From Ramazzottius varieornatus (lineage: Eukaryota; Tardigrada; Eutardigrada; Parachela; Ramazzottiidae), in contig BDGG01000003.1 of the NCBI GenBank assembly GCA_001949185.1, positions 2,897,158 to 2,961,157 of the forward strand: a DNA stretch of 64,000 bases, given 5' to 3'. The translations under genes were made by a program, and so were the position numbers. Under the pieces are notes generated by a model. That model saw only the letters and a program-made list of their open reading frames with translations. It was not told where the DNA came from and searched no databases. Shown piece after piece: positions 33,239 through 44,002 of this stretch. Positions within the stretch are counted from its first letter, which is position 1. Every line of letters starts with the position of its first letter.

Positions 33239-34900
33239 ATGGGACACCTCTCGACAGACCTACCCTACTTCCTGCTTGCGGGACTTCTGCCGTTCTGCTG
33301 GGCAATAAGCACACAAGAATGCTCGCTCGTCATCAACGAAATCCAATTAGAGTCTCTTAACGTCAAAGTCGAGTTCATAGAGCTGCGAAAGAACTGCTCC
33401 GGACCTTTAGACCTCTTGCCATACACCATGCTGCTGTGGCATGGGGCAGCGGGCCAGAAGGGCGTCACCAAGCTGGACCACAAAGCCGCTTTCAGTAAGG
33501 TTGACGCCTCGAACGCCACCTGTAGAACCATGAACGATACCTTGCTGGTTCTTGGTGGTCATGGCGTCATGCCTCTTCTCGACAACACCACGCAGTTTTG
33601 TCACTTTGACTCGTTCGGTAATGAATGGAAGGCGGAAGTAAATAAGCCGACGTTGGACAAGACGGCGAAGACTACGAACGCTTTGACGCTGTACAAGAAC
33701 TTAGACTCCGCAGTGGTTGAGAAGCTGACTTTGAATACGAGCCTGACTGACGAAACTGCGAACCGGAATAATATCGTAGATATCGTTTTCTTCTCGGGAA
33801 GCAAGGGTGGAGGTGGTGAAACCATCAAGAGTCTGCTGTTCCCCGAGTATCAAGTAAGACCACTACTCCATCATATTGGACGTCGGCAAATGACTTGAAC
33901 ATGATCGTTTTCCCCAGTGGCGCTGAAAACGTGCGCTACTTGAGATCATATTGATATTCAATTCACTTACCGATGTCCACATGGTACAGTACTATTATTT
34001 AGTATGCATATGTTGGAACTCGGCAAACGAACTCGACATCACTGCCTTCTTGAGTGGCGCACGTTTCTTGTATTATTGGCTGAGAGCGTGCGTCACCTGG
34101 AAAAAAATGATCTGATCGAGACTGTTCGCTGTGGTCCCTTGTTCTGGTTTTGGTTTCACTTGTGTTTTTAATATTAGGTGGGACCAACCGAGAAGAATAT
34201 CTACTACCGTATTGCCGATAATGACAAGGGGAACGTCACAGCAGAAAACCGGCGATCCTTCTCGTACTGCTGCAACCAGAGCTCGGTTGGTGGGAAATGG
34301 CCTATGGCCTTCAAGTATACAAAACCATCACCCGCTGCAGAGAATAACTGCTCGGACCCGGCCGAGTATGCTTTCGATGCACACGGTACTACCTTCGGCC
34401 TGAATACTGACAGGTGTGATGTTCAAGCTATAGAAAACTACTTCACGAAACCTCCTCCAATAAGCACGCCTCTCACAACTACCGTTCCCTCGACTACCGG
34501 CAAAGTAGTGCCAGCGGCTGACACTGAACGCCGGGTTCGAGATATAGGACTTGGCGTCGGCATTTCGTTGGCTCTGATCATCTTTGGCCTTGTTGCTTAT
34601 GTCATAATCTTGCGCCAGAGACTAAAGTAAGCCTCTTAACCTTAAAGTGGGGGATCCGCAAACAGATTCGACAAGATCGTTTCTTCAAATGGCGCATGCG
34701 TCGAGCTAATAACAGGCAAAGCGTGCGCCACTTGGGAGAGCAATCGAAATACAAATTTCCTGGAAGATGTTCCCAGTTTTAAAACCGGTGTTTTTCTCAG
34801 GTACAACGGTGTTCCAGAGTCGGGAATGGACCGCGCATGTATGAGGATGTCCTGTCTACAGTCGGGTGAAGAAGAGGGCAGGCTGGTGATAGATGCCTAG
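33239..34900 (+). CDS. Type I membrane protein with a possible lamin-tail-like ectodomain
   Basis: Three exons (33239-33853, 34178-34626, 34801-34900) give 387 residues. A signal peptide (FLLAGLLPFCWAIS) is followed by an ectodomain starting CSLVINEIQLESLNVKVEFI. The INEI...EFIEL pattern is the usual opening of the lamin-tail (LTD) fold, which also occurs in secreted proteins; this is an inference. Many N-glycosylation sites, several Cys, and a Pro/Thr-rich stalk (PPPISTPLTTTVPSTTG) come before one membrane helix at about 328-350. A 35-residue cytosolic tail contains YNGV and acidic EEEGR. The two introns hold three palindromic elements. It is the first of three type I membrane protein genes in a row on this strand. 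I do not recognise a named orthologue. Confidence 0.8.
33878..33978. mobile_element. Palindromic element copy (GGACGTCGGC-type ends)
   Basis: GGACGTCGGCAAATGACTTGA at the left pairs with TCAATTCACTTACCGATGTCC at the right. The inner arms CCAGTGGCGC and GTGCGCTACTTG are shortened. Confidence 0.7.
34015..34122. mobile_element. Palindromic element copy in the same intron
   Basis: GAACTCGGCAAACGAACTCGA is followed by GAGTGGCGCACG, TTATTGGCTGA and GCGTGCGTCACCTGG. Confidence 0.75.
34651..34746. mobile_element. Palindromic element copy in the last intron of the same gene
   Basis: CAAATGGCGCATG is paired with GCGTGCGCCACTTGGG. The left end GCAAACAGATTCGACAAGATCG is well kept. Confidence 0.7.
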
Positions 34901-35929
34901 AGCAAAGTCCATTAAGCCCCGCTTAATTATGAACTGTGCGTAGAGCTTTCCCGAGCAGATCGGTTATCGCATGGCTTAACGTTAGCGTCATAGATGGCGC
35001 TGCTCACTTCCGGGTTCCTTCCTTTGTACGGTAGCAAACTTTCCAGTTCCTTTCGACTTTTGAGAATTTACTTTTTCTACAAAGCTTTAGTAAATTTCAC
35101 TTCAAAACTTCCTGGATTATGCTTCGCACACTTTTGTTGCTTTCCCTTCTGAACAGACGAAAAATCAATGCACGCACTACAGTACAAACATGGGTGACGC
35201 ATTTTCCATTGATAAAAAAGACTCATTCTTAAACATTAGATTTTCCGACCCGTTGAACTCTTTGAACTGCGAACGAACGGCTACGCGTCTAGCGAGTCTG
35301 CGAGGTGAGCTGGGATTAAAAACAGTGAAGGTAAACATTGACAAGTTTTCGACCGTTAGTACAAAGAATGATACGTTACGGTATGACCTTGCGAAATCTG
35401 TGGCGTGAAATCGGACAAAGCGTTGAGGTCAGAACTGAGGTTTGATCCCACCCAGATTTTATTCCAGTTCGTTTTCATTAGTGGCACACGTACGTAGCCA
35501 ATATTACAAGTGGAAAGTTTGGGGCCTGAAATTACGTCTTTTGATTTCTTGCATCAGTATGTGACGCATATTGCTAACAAACTTCTGAATCAGGTAGGTT
35601 TGTTTTAGAGTGTGCATTAGGATCGGCGTTGTGCCGCGTTCGCAGAACTGTCACATCAGACCTTCAAGGAGCCATCACCGTCAGCGTACTTTGTCGCCCG
35701 TGCAGGTAAGGCAGCGAGTCCAGCAGAGCAGAAACTGATTATGCAAGGAAGATTCGAAAATATCCTCGCAGGTCCGCGATATAGCATATTTCGTCAACGC
35801 TGCATTTTAGGACATGTTAGCTAAACTGATTTGCGGAATTAACCTCAGTCTCAGTTCTCAAAACTCTTTGGTTCCTGGGAACGTTACTCGTCTCGAACCT
35901 TTAAGAACGTAAAGTCTGCCTTCACCACA
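34901..35929. other. Intergenic region between membrane protein genes
   Basis: Holds a 72-codon frame (35190-35408, MGDAFSIDKKDS...) that could be a small protein but has nothing recognisable, and a badly eroded palindromic element at about 35465-35520 (GTGGCACACG...ACAAGTGG). Confidence 0.35.
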
Positions 35930-37787
35930 ATGTGCTCAATAAGGTTATTTTATTTTTATTGTTTCTTTTGTCTTATATGTTCCATCGGAGGCCAAGAGGT
36001 CGTCACTCAGACTTCTTCCGACTACGAGGAACTCCGAGACGCCTTTCTTCAGGCTAACCTTCCACAGCTTACCGATGAACTTCCCTCGACTACCCTGATC
36101 TCCAGTAATTTTCCGATCTCAACGCAGCCATGGTACAACGAACCTCCCAAGTCCCAATCGAACACCGATGCTACTTCGGGAGATCACAATAGCCATTCGA
36201 CCACCGAGTACCCTCCGTACTGGCATAACATAAATCATAATGCACATCACGGTACTACTCACGACCCCAATGAGATCGAGCAACCGGAGGATACCCGGTC
36301 GACCACGGAATCTCCATATTGGCTCGTTACGGAAAAGGAACCGGAAATGCATACAAACACGGACACTCCCGAACGTTCCACGGACGGAGTACCACCGACG
36401 TGGTTCAACGATCAGTCACTGTGGAATACTGGGTATGTTACCACGGAACATACCACTACTCCGACACCAACTATTCCGGATGAAATAGAGAATGACGATG
36501 AGGATTCGGGAGATCCGGCGGACGATGAGAACAAAGACGGGGAACCTATTGGCCTAGCTGAACCCACAGCGCCAGCAAAATCGATGTTCGAGACGGTAGA
36601 GCATGTCATCGAAATTAGTACAAGTGCGCCACTGCGACCTCACACAACTGGACTATTGGCGACCGTTTACGCGGAAGTACAATTTGACTCGGCAAACCCT
36701 ACGACGGAAAGACCTGTCGGAACCACTCCTGAGATTAGTGGGGTCAACGAAAATGATCTTTGGGATGCCTTACGTACTACTACTCAGCGGGTTACCGATT
36801 TAGGTGAATCCATGTCGGATAACGATGAAGAGGACAAAGTCGGAAACGTAACAACAACGAAGGCTTCGGTGATGAACGTATCTTCGGATTTTTCAATAAC
36901 GGATGATGCGGGTGTATGGAGTGGGAACTACTCTACGCTGTTCAACGATACCTTTTTGCCGGGCAATACCTCTTCGAATTCGTCGGATGGGAATGAGACG
37001 CTGAATGACTTCACGTGGAACGGATATAACGGAAATTACTTTCCGGATCTTTTGAATGCTACAGAGCGGGTCATTGATCTGGGCGAATCAATGTCAGATG
37101 ATGACGAAGAGAAGCTCGAGGATACGTCCGGAAACTCGACGAACGTGTCGACCTCTACAACGCGCACGTATTCAAGGCGGATCCAGCCAACGGTGCTACC
37201 GATACACCCAACTACCCGTTTGACCGGAGATTTTGTACTAGAGTCCTCGATCGTCGTTTCAAGTAGGCAAGATATGGTTAATATGCAAAATATCAAAAGG
37301 GACGTGGGCAAATGAATTGAGCCAGATCATCTCTCCAAGTGGCGCACGCTTTTAGCCAATGTGACAAAAACGTGCGCCACTCAAGATGCGATGTGGTTCA
37401 ATTCATTGGCCAACGTCCCAAAAGATAAACACATCGGCTTGAGACCTGAGTATAAAATTTGCAGATTTTTCTGCTGTTTTTTCAGGAGAGCACCCGGATA
37501 AAGCCTCACACACCGTGCTACTATTTGAAAACGCCGTACACATCTACGGACTCATAGCGTTCGGACTTGCGGTATTGGCGACAGTCATTTGTTGTTGCGC
37601 CTATGGATGCTGTTGTAAAAAGTACGTGCTAAGCTTCTCTTCCCGATTAATAACCGAAATATTCTGACACTTCGATCGGCAGGGTGCCCTATCAGACACG
37701 AACTTATATTACAGAACCAACCGCAGGAGGCAGTATGTGGTGAACGGAGAACCGAAAAGCGTCAGCGATCCCCTGCTCGGTATCTGA
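35930..37787 (+). CDS. Mucin-like type I membrane protein with acidic repeats
   Basis: Three exons (35930-37262, 37486-37621, 37715-37787) give 513 residues. A signal peptide (LFYFYCFFCLICSIGG) leads into a 420-residue Thr/Ser/Pro- and Asp/Glu-rich ectodomain with many N-glycosylation sites, a sialomucin-like composition. The motif RV(T/I)DLGESMSD(N/D)DEE occurs twice, at about residues 287 and 380. One helix (464-484) exits into ICCCAYGCCCKK, a palmitoylation-type cluster. A short tail follows, KTNRRRQYVVNGEPKSVS, ending DPLLGI. The acceptor of the last exon was chosen by phase; an alternative acceptor 33 bp upstream gives a shorter tail ending in SMW. The function is unknown, but adhesion or a surface coat fits. 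A palindromic element lies in intron 1. Confidence 0.8.
37299..37419. mobile_element. Palindromic element copy, best-preserved ends
   Basis: GGGACGT at the left and ACGTCCC at the right close the hairpin. AATGAATTGA pairs with TCAATTCATT, and the inner arms are CCAAGTGGCGCACG and CGTGCGCCACT. Flanks are AAAA on both sides. Confidence 0.8.
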
Positions 37788-38725
37788 CGATCCGAGATTG
37801 CGGTTGAAGAAAATTCCACAAACGCGCTCGACGGATTTAGGAAAGCTGAGTGGCACTACGAGGGCTTCCAGCGAACAATGTGAATCATGCAGTGCAAGTC
37901 ATAGTGCGATCTTTCTTGAGGTTTATTTTAGAACGATATCATTTTCCCTTTGCTTTCGAGTACCTGCTATGTACGGTACGTATCAGTCAATACTGTACTG
38001 TAGTATTTCGAGTCCTTCCTATTTGCTCCGAGTGGTTCCGACCTACGTACATTAGGTGACGATAAAGGGATTTATGGTAATTGGTCTTTGTAGTTTGAAC
38101 TATGAAGGCGTAGAACTACGCGGGGCAAAAAACTGTGAAACTCGAGATAAGCATGGAATTTGCCACCAGTTTACACCGCAATGACTACCGTGCTGCTGAA
38201 TGCAAACACGCAGCAGCACACTGCGTCGCCTTCTTTCACGCCGCGAAATTGTGAGGGAGAACTTCTGGATGTATGGTATTTCAAATTTCACGAAACTGAT
38301 CTTCCGAATATAACTGATGAATCTCAGCGGAGCAGGAATGTCATCTCAATTGTGCGCAGTACAGCATGACATGTTGTATGTATGTAATGTCTGACCTTAC
38401 GAGACTGACTGGACAGGGAGGAAGTGAGAGGGCCGTGTCCATCACATAGGGCGACTGCATGTCCGCGTGTTTTCTCCACTTGGCAAGTTCAAAGGTTTCC
38501 TATCTTGATGCAGCACTGATGTACAGATTCTTATCGTTGCCGGACCACTTCTGACGAAAATTTTCTGGGCTAAAAGGAGAGGCAAAAGTCTACCAGCAAA
38601 CCTTTCTCCGACGTGTCAAAAGCCATTCGAAGGTGCCGGGGAGCAGGTCGGTACTTCTGGAATAATCTCTTGATTAATCACGTAATGGTCACCGGGAATT
38701 AATTGCAGAATAGCACCCATCCACC
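37788..38725. other. Intergenic region
   Basis: It contains the 3' end of the preceding gene and the promoter of the next. Short frames only; nothing recognised. Confidence 0.35.
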
Positions 38726-41310
38726 ATGTTGCCCAAGTTATTTTCTCTGATCGTTTCGATCCTCCTCCTATCGACACAAATACGATGCCAAGAAGAGGCC
38801 CCGCTCGATCCCGATGGGACAGGTCCCGTCGATGTCCCTAACACCAAAACGCCGGAAGTGGATGCGGTAGAACCGGAAGTCACTCCTGGACCAGCAGCTG
38901 ACGTCGTGGAAGCAGGTGCAGCAACTGCTCCCCTGGTCGAAGATCAGTCTACCGTAGATCCTTTACCGACCCTTCAACCTGTTGCGCCTGAATCTGCAGC
39001 TATTCCTACATACGCTGTTGTCGAAGAGGCAACGGTAACCACGCCAGCACCCGCGGAAGTCGTGGAGGAAGCCTCTACTGTCGCAGATGTCACTGAAGAA
39101 ACTGTGACGGGGGAAACTACTACCGTCGACACCACTGCTGCCACAGTTTTGGCCACCGCGACTCTAGTGCCGGATACGACGACTGGAATCGTCATCATAG
39201 CCGCACCTGTTGCTGCCGTCTCACCCGATGCTTTTCCTGAAGGTACCAGTCGATCGAAATATAAAGTAGTCTCATCTTTTGTCAAATCCAACAAGTTGTG
39301 AGATTGCAAAACTCGCGAGATCATTTTCTCCGAATACGATACATCATTCGGTAGCTCGGTAAACAAGCCCGACAAGCCTATTTTCTTCAAGTGGCGCACG
39401 CCTCTATTGTTGTTGGCTGAAAGCGTGCGTCAGTTGAGAACGTGTTCTTATCGAGATTGTTTGCGGAGCTCCCATTTTCCAAGCTTTAGTTCGCTTTTAT
39501 CTATCGAGAAGTTAGCTCTCTGAGAGTTTCGGTAATCATCCCAGAGATTCCTTACAGATGCCACGGACAGTTCGTCAAGTACAACGACAGGAACAAGTAC
39601 GACAGTCGCAGGTTTCGTTCCGATAATTGGAGTTGCTCCAGTTCTCGGCAAGACCGACTTGGCTGAAGAACCTGAAACACCTGTTGATGTCGAAGAGGCC
39701 GTGGTGGATGACACCACTACACCTGTACCGATACTTATATCGGCAGTTCCTGTAGCTGAGACGACCACAAAGAGCTCAAGCCCGATCCTATTTGGGTCAG
39801 CTGGAAGTGGGCCGGAGACAGGTGCTGCGGGTGAAGCGGAGCCCAAGTGGGCTCCCGGACCAACGTGGTCCTCCACGCCGTTGCCAGTCATCCCCATCAC
39901 CGATCGTAGACTTGGTTTCGGTAACTAAACTGAACCTGTTGTACTGTGTTCATCTTCCGCGCTGACAGTGGTTTTGTATTTTATAGCTTCACGATGGGAA
40001 GGCTTCAAGAGCTGGATCAATCAGTGGGGACTGTTGCTGTTCGGTCTATTGTTGCTGCTGTTGATCATCTTAGTTATGATTTATGCATGTTGTTGTATGA
40101 AGTAAGTGAAGAGAGATTTTTACCATTTTTCGAATGTTTCCGATGAATATTCGGGTGATAACTGGTATTGTTTGCTTGTTACAGAAAGGCGGCTGCGCCG
40201 GTCGAAAAAGAGCGAATCGACATTGAGCGTACTGAACGCCTCCGGCCAGTCGATCTACTGCGACAGAGCGATAAGTCATACCAAGAAGACTTATCTTCAG
40301 GAACTGTCGTCCAGTCTTATCGCGAGACCACCACCACCATAAGGGAAACTGGCCAGGGCGCTCCTTTGGGTGCCGGTACTCCCCATAACAGCTTCGCTCA
40401 AGTACCGAGTACCCATTCTGGTGGCATCGAGAACCAGAACTTCCGGGCTACACCAAACAGCGGAACCGGTAAGTAAAGTCCATCCATCCTGCGTCAGTGA
40501 AACAATTTTTCTGTAGATATTCAGGGGACTTAAAAACTAAACCTTTTGCTTCAACGAATCCACTTGATCCCGCAATGGGAGGTCGCAGGTACAATGGCGA
40601 TAACCTGTACATACCTGCATACAGTAAACCGAAGTGTTGTGTACGACCTACTGTATGCAGGCTGTTGAAAGGATGTCCGTTTTATCGCCCTCTTTCGCAC
40701 TTCGATATAACGTTTCAGTTGCTGATCGAGAAAGATGATCTTTTCCCCTTACACTTGACGAAAGCTGGTTGGTTTCGTTGGGGATTATGGAGAGTTTTCA
40801 ACAGGTTACAAGTTCATAAATCCTCGCCATTTGGACAGTGGCGTCATCGCCCACAGCCCCACTCCACCACCCAGCTACGGTGATCGTCGCTTGGACGTTC
40901 CTCCCAATCGTCTCTCCTCGCGTGACGTCATTTTCGCTTCTCGAGCTCCCACCGCCGTCAGTGCCGAAGCTCCCTCCGTCCCACTTCACTCGGGAACTCT
41001 CGAGCGAGACGCCAGTTTGGATCGTGACCGGCCAGTACTCCGAGGTGGAAACCCTGACCGATCCAGCTCTCCGCGACCTTACAGCGTCCACCGTACCACC
41101 TTGCTGATAACTCCCAGTGTCAACCGTGATCCCGATCAGCCATTCAACCCCGCTGAACAGAACTCCGGTCTAACGTACAGCGACTATGTAGGCATGATCC
41201 GTGGAGAGCCCAGTGACTTTGGCCAGTACTCGCCCGATCGACGACCACTGCCCGCCTACAGCAGCAGCGGACGTCTGTTGCGTGAAAACAACACCGAATC
41301 GCAAGTTTAG
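38726..41310 (+). CDS. Mucin-like type I membrane protein with a PPxY tail
   Basis: Five exons (38726-39242, 39558-39920, 39987-40101, 40185-40468, 40805-41310) give 594 residues. A signal peptide (LFSLIVSILLLSTQIRC) leads to an ectodomain of about 290 residues made almost wholly of Ala/Val/Thr/Pro/Glu. A WGLLLFGLLLLLLIILVMIY helix is followed by ACCCMKK, again a Cys triplet at the membrane exit. The cytosolic tail of about 260 residues is rich in Arg/Ser/Pro. It has PPPSY (about 446-450), a PPxY motif that typically binds WW domains such as those of NEDD4 ligases, and YSDYVG and YSPDRRPLPAY tyrosine sites. The tail length suggests signalling or scaffold binding. The exon 1 donor (GAAG/GTACCA) is the weakest of the calls. 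No orthologue is recognised. Confidence 0.78.
39353..39471. mobile_element. Palindromic element copy, near full length
   Basis: AGCTCGGTAAACAAGCCCGA at the left pairs with TCGAGATTGTTTGCGGAGCT at the right. The inner arms are CAAGTGGCGCACG and GCGTGCGTCAGTTG. It sits in intron 1 of the PPxY-tail gene. Confidence 0.8.
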
Positions 41311-42258
41311 AAGAAGCTGAAAGATGGCGGTGTTTAGCTTATGTAAGTTTCTTTATCTTTCCAATAGGGCTTCCGTCCTGGTACATAAAGTTCCACGTAG
41401 ACTTTAATCCTTTTGTTGGAGCTGTCACGCCCTATGTTTCCTGCTCTTTTGTTGATATACTACTGTTGTTTACCGTTATTTTGTCGTATTCCAGTAAACA
41501 GAAAACTGTGTTATCAGCAGCCACATCTGTTCGTGAAAATGGCGGTCCGCAAAAGCTGGAGCAGCTTCCCCAATCCCCACAGACCACAGTTCAGAGCTGC
41601 CCCGGGCCCGGCCAGTCTAGGCGATAATGCCGCGATATAGGATCAATCAATACTACAAAACCACATGTGACGTCGTCAGCCTCCTCGTACGAAGTTGAGA
41701 AAACATGTTTGCGGATTTGAATTTTGAAATCTTTGGTTGAATTATTCTTCTTTCACGTTTTCTTTTCGGACCTGAGCCATCTTGAGACTTCGGTTGGCTG
41801 ACTTTGCCTCCGTGGTGCTCCTGCCTGCAGGCTGTACTTCCGAAGAACGGGCGTGGCCCAGTTTCAGCTTCCAGGTACTCGCCTTGTAAACGGATAATAC
41901 AAGTTGCTCCCGCGTGCTTCTGCGTTTCTGGATCATAGCCACAGGATCAGGTAAGCTTGGTCTCATTCAATGTCTGTATGGTCAGTCTGTCTTTGTCATT
42001 CCTTACGTGTTGTGGCATACATACAGTATGCTCCAATGGATCATTGTTTCAGGTGGAAAAAGGTCGTGTGAAGTTTGTAGCGAGTCACGGATCTCCTTTA
42101 TCTGACGTCAGTTGATAATGGACGAGACGGATTCTGATGCGTGACATGAAGTGGGTAACCCGCATGCTGCATGCGTGAAGGATCAACATACGTTCGCACG
42201 AAACTCGGCGATACACGCTAGGCAACTTCCCACACGATTGTTTTCCTGAAAACTAAGA
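41311..42258. other. Intergenic region with weak coding signals
   Basis: Two short frames stand out but are not supported: 41413-41640 (+, ends MAVRKSWSSFPNPHRPQF...) and 41742-41966 (-, basic, ends RKENVKEE). Either could be a small exon. I cannot link them to a gene. Confidence 0.3.
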
Positions 42259-43654
42259 ATGGGGTATGATCTGGAGCGTTTCGAAGATCCCGCGAGCGTC
42301 GACAAGGAGCTGTTATGCACCATCTGCGGAGGTGTCTTCATCAACCCTGTTGAGGTGAGTATTGTTTTGCTTGATTGCATCTAGCTTTTGCTGACGTTGC
42401 GCTCAATTAACTTCTGGTATTGGTGGTGACTTTGACAGTTTTGGTTTGTTGTTTGCAGCTTCCCAAATGCGAGCATGTCTTCTGCAAGTATGTATTTTTT
42501 ATCTTGTCGTTTTCCAAGTCCGAGATTTCAGGCAACAAGGCATTGGTTTCCCTTCTGCAAGGGCCTGCTTGGACCGCTGGATGCAGGAACAACCGCGATG
42601 TCCCATCGATCGAGAGATGATTAGTTCCAAGGCACCTCCCGCGCCTGCTCCACGCATCTACCGGACGATATTACAGCGATTAAGGATTCATTGCCAGTTT
42701 TACGAGCATGGATGTGCAGCCATTATCTCCCTGGACCAGGTGGAATCGCATGAAGCCACTTGTGAACACAACCCTGAAGGCCTCGTAAGCGTCTTCTTCC
42801 CTTTCCTAAATTTCCTGTTTTGTACTGATCACATTTCTTCCTTTTGCAACTTATTTAGATTGAAACAGCCGTAAGTGCTAGGAATTTTGCTGTATATATC
42901 GTTTCGTTCAGGTTATGTGCGATAAGGGTTGCGGGACCGACTATAAGAAATCCGCTAAATGGGAGCACAACTGCGTGGCCATACTTCGACAAAAACTCGA
43001 CGAGTCCTTCACGCTGATTCACAACATGACGACGGAAATCTCGGACCTGAAACGGAAAGTGAAAGAGTTGGAAGAAGGCAAAGGATATCGTCGAGCTCAA
43101 CCAACTGTTCGTCCCGAGCACATCGCGGAGTGGGCTGACCAACTCACTTTGGCCCAAGTCACTTACTGGGTAAACATCTCCATCTCTAGCAAAGAAACGT
43201 GTCTTCATGTTGGTTATTCTGTGTAGGGTGGATTGATCAGTACGCCTGACAGTTATCTTCAGACGCAAGTGAAGGAAGCTCTAGAGCAGAGTTGTCTGAA
43301 CACAAATTGTCCAGCAGAGCTGATTGACCTTCTCATGCAGAATTCTCACGAACGAGCTTGGCCTCCTGGCTTGCGAACGCTGGAACGAAGGCTCTTCAAC
43401 CGCACAATCTACGAAGGTTATGCCTGTCGCAGAGTTCCTGGAAGCCAAGCTGTCGTCATTCTCTCCCAAGACAATCGTCACGTAAGTCCACAGTCATTTC
43501 GGTATCTTCCATTAGACTGGTTATTAGGTTACGAGCTCGTACTGATGGGTGTGTGTGTTTGCAGATGAGCGACGACATGATCCTGCATCCGGGCTTGATA
43601 GTTATCTTCGCACACGGCGTGGAGGATTCGAATTTCTCCGATATCCGCGACTGA
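42259..43654 (+). CDS. RNF41: E3 ubiquitin ligase RNF41 / NRDP1
   Basis: Six exons (42259-42354, 42459-42487, 42562-42784, 42912-43169, 43227-43481, 43565-43654) give 316 residues, one short of the human length. It begins MGYDLERFEDPAS. The RING has the special NRDP1 pattern ending in Asp: CTICGG...CEHVFCKACLDRW...CPID. A TRAF-type zinc finger follows (YEHGCAAII...CEHNP...CDKGCGTDYKK...HNC), then a coiled coil (MTTEISDLKRKVKELEEG). The substrate-binding C-terminal domain contains SHERAWPPGLRTLERR and ends DMILHPGLIVIFAHGVED. Known relatives ubiquitinate ErbB3, BIRC6 and other targets. The RING is split by a short intron whose interior resembles a COG4 intron. Confidence 0.96.
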
Positions 43655-43916
43655 AACTGTACGTGTCTTGTCTTTCCAGAAAACAATTATTTTTTTTAAT
43701 TTTTCGTCCTCTGTAATTTCGTGCGGAATATCGGTTACGCATGTGTGCTTTCGGTCTCTGCGCAAAACAATCAACAAGGTTAGGCGTTTTTCTAGTATCG
43801 TAGTCCACATGATACTCTTGCAGAGCGTCTTGAATGCATATTATTTATATTTTTCTGTTTTCAAAATTGTAGTACTGTAGTTTTGTGATGTGCAACGATA
43901 ATGCCGTCTATGATAT

Positions 43917-43922
43917 TTTATT
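43917..43922 (-). terminator. Polyadenylation signal of COG4
   Basis: Reverse-strand AATAAA lies about 80 bp after the COG4 stop codon. Confidence 0.45.
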
Positions 43923-44002
43923 AGCTGCCTTTTTTGGTAGCATCGGAAACGAAGTCGACAACGGGATGTAAAAATGGAAACATGAAAGGTGTTCAAAAGT
44001 TT

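Noticed and set aside
35190-35408. 72-codon frame (MGDAFSIDKKDS...) as a small gene
   Set aside because: Possible, but length and composition are within chance. No upstream or downstream signals support it.
41742-41966. Basic 74-codon minus-strand frame as a gene
   Set aside because: A plausible acceptor exists on each strand, but no partner exon or family could be found.
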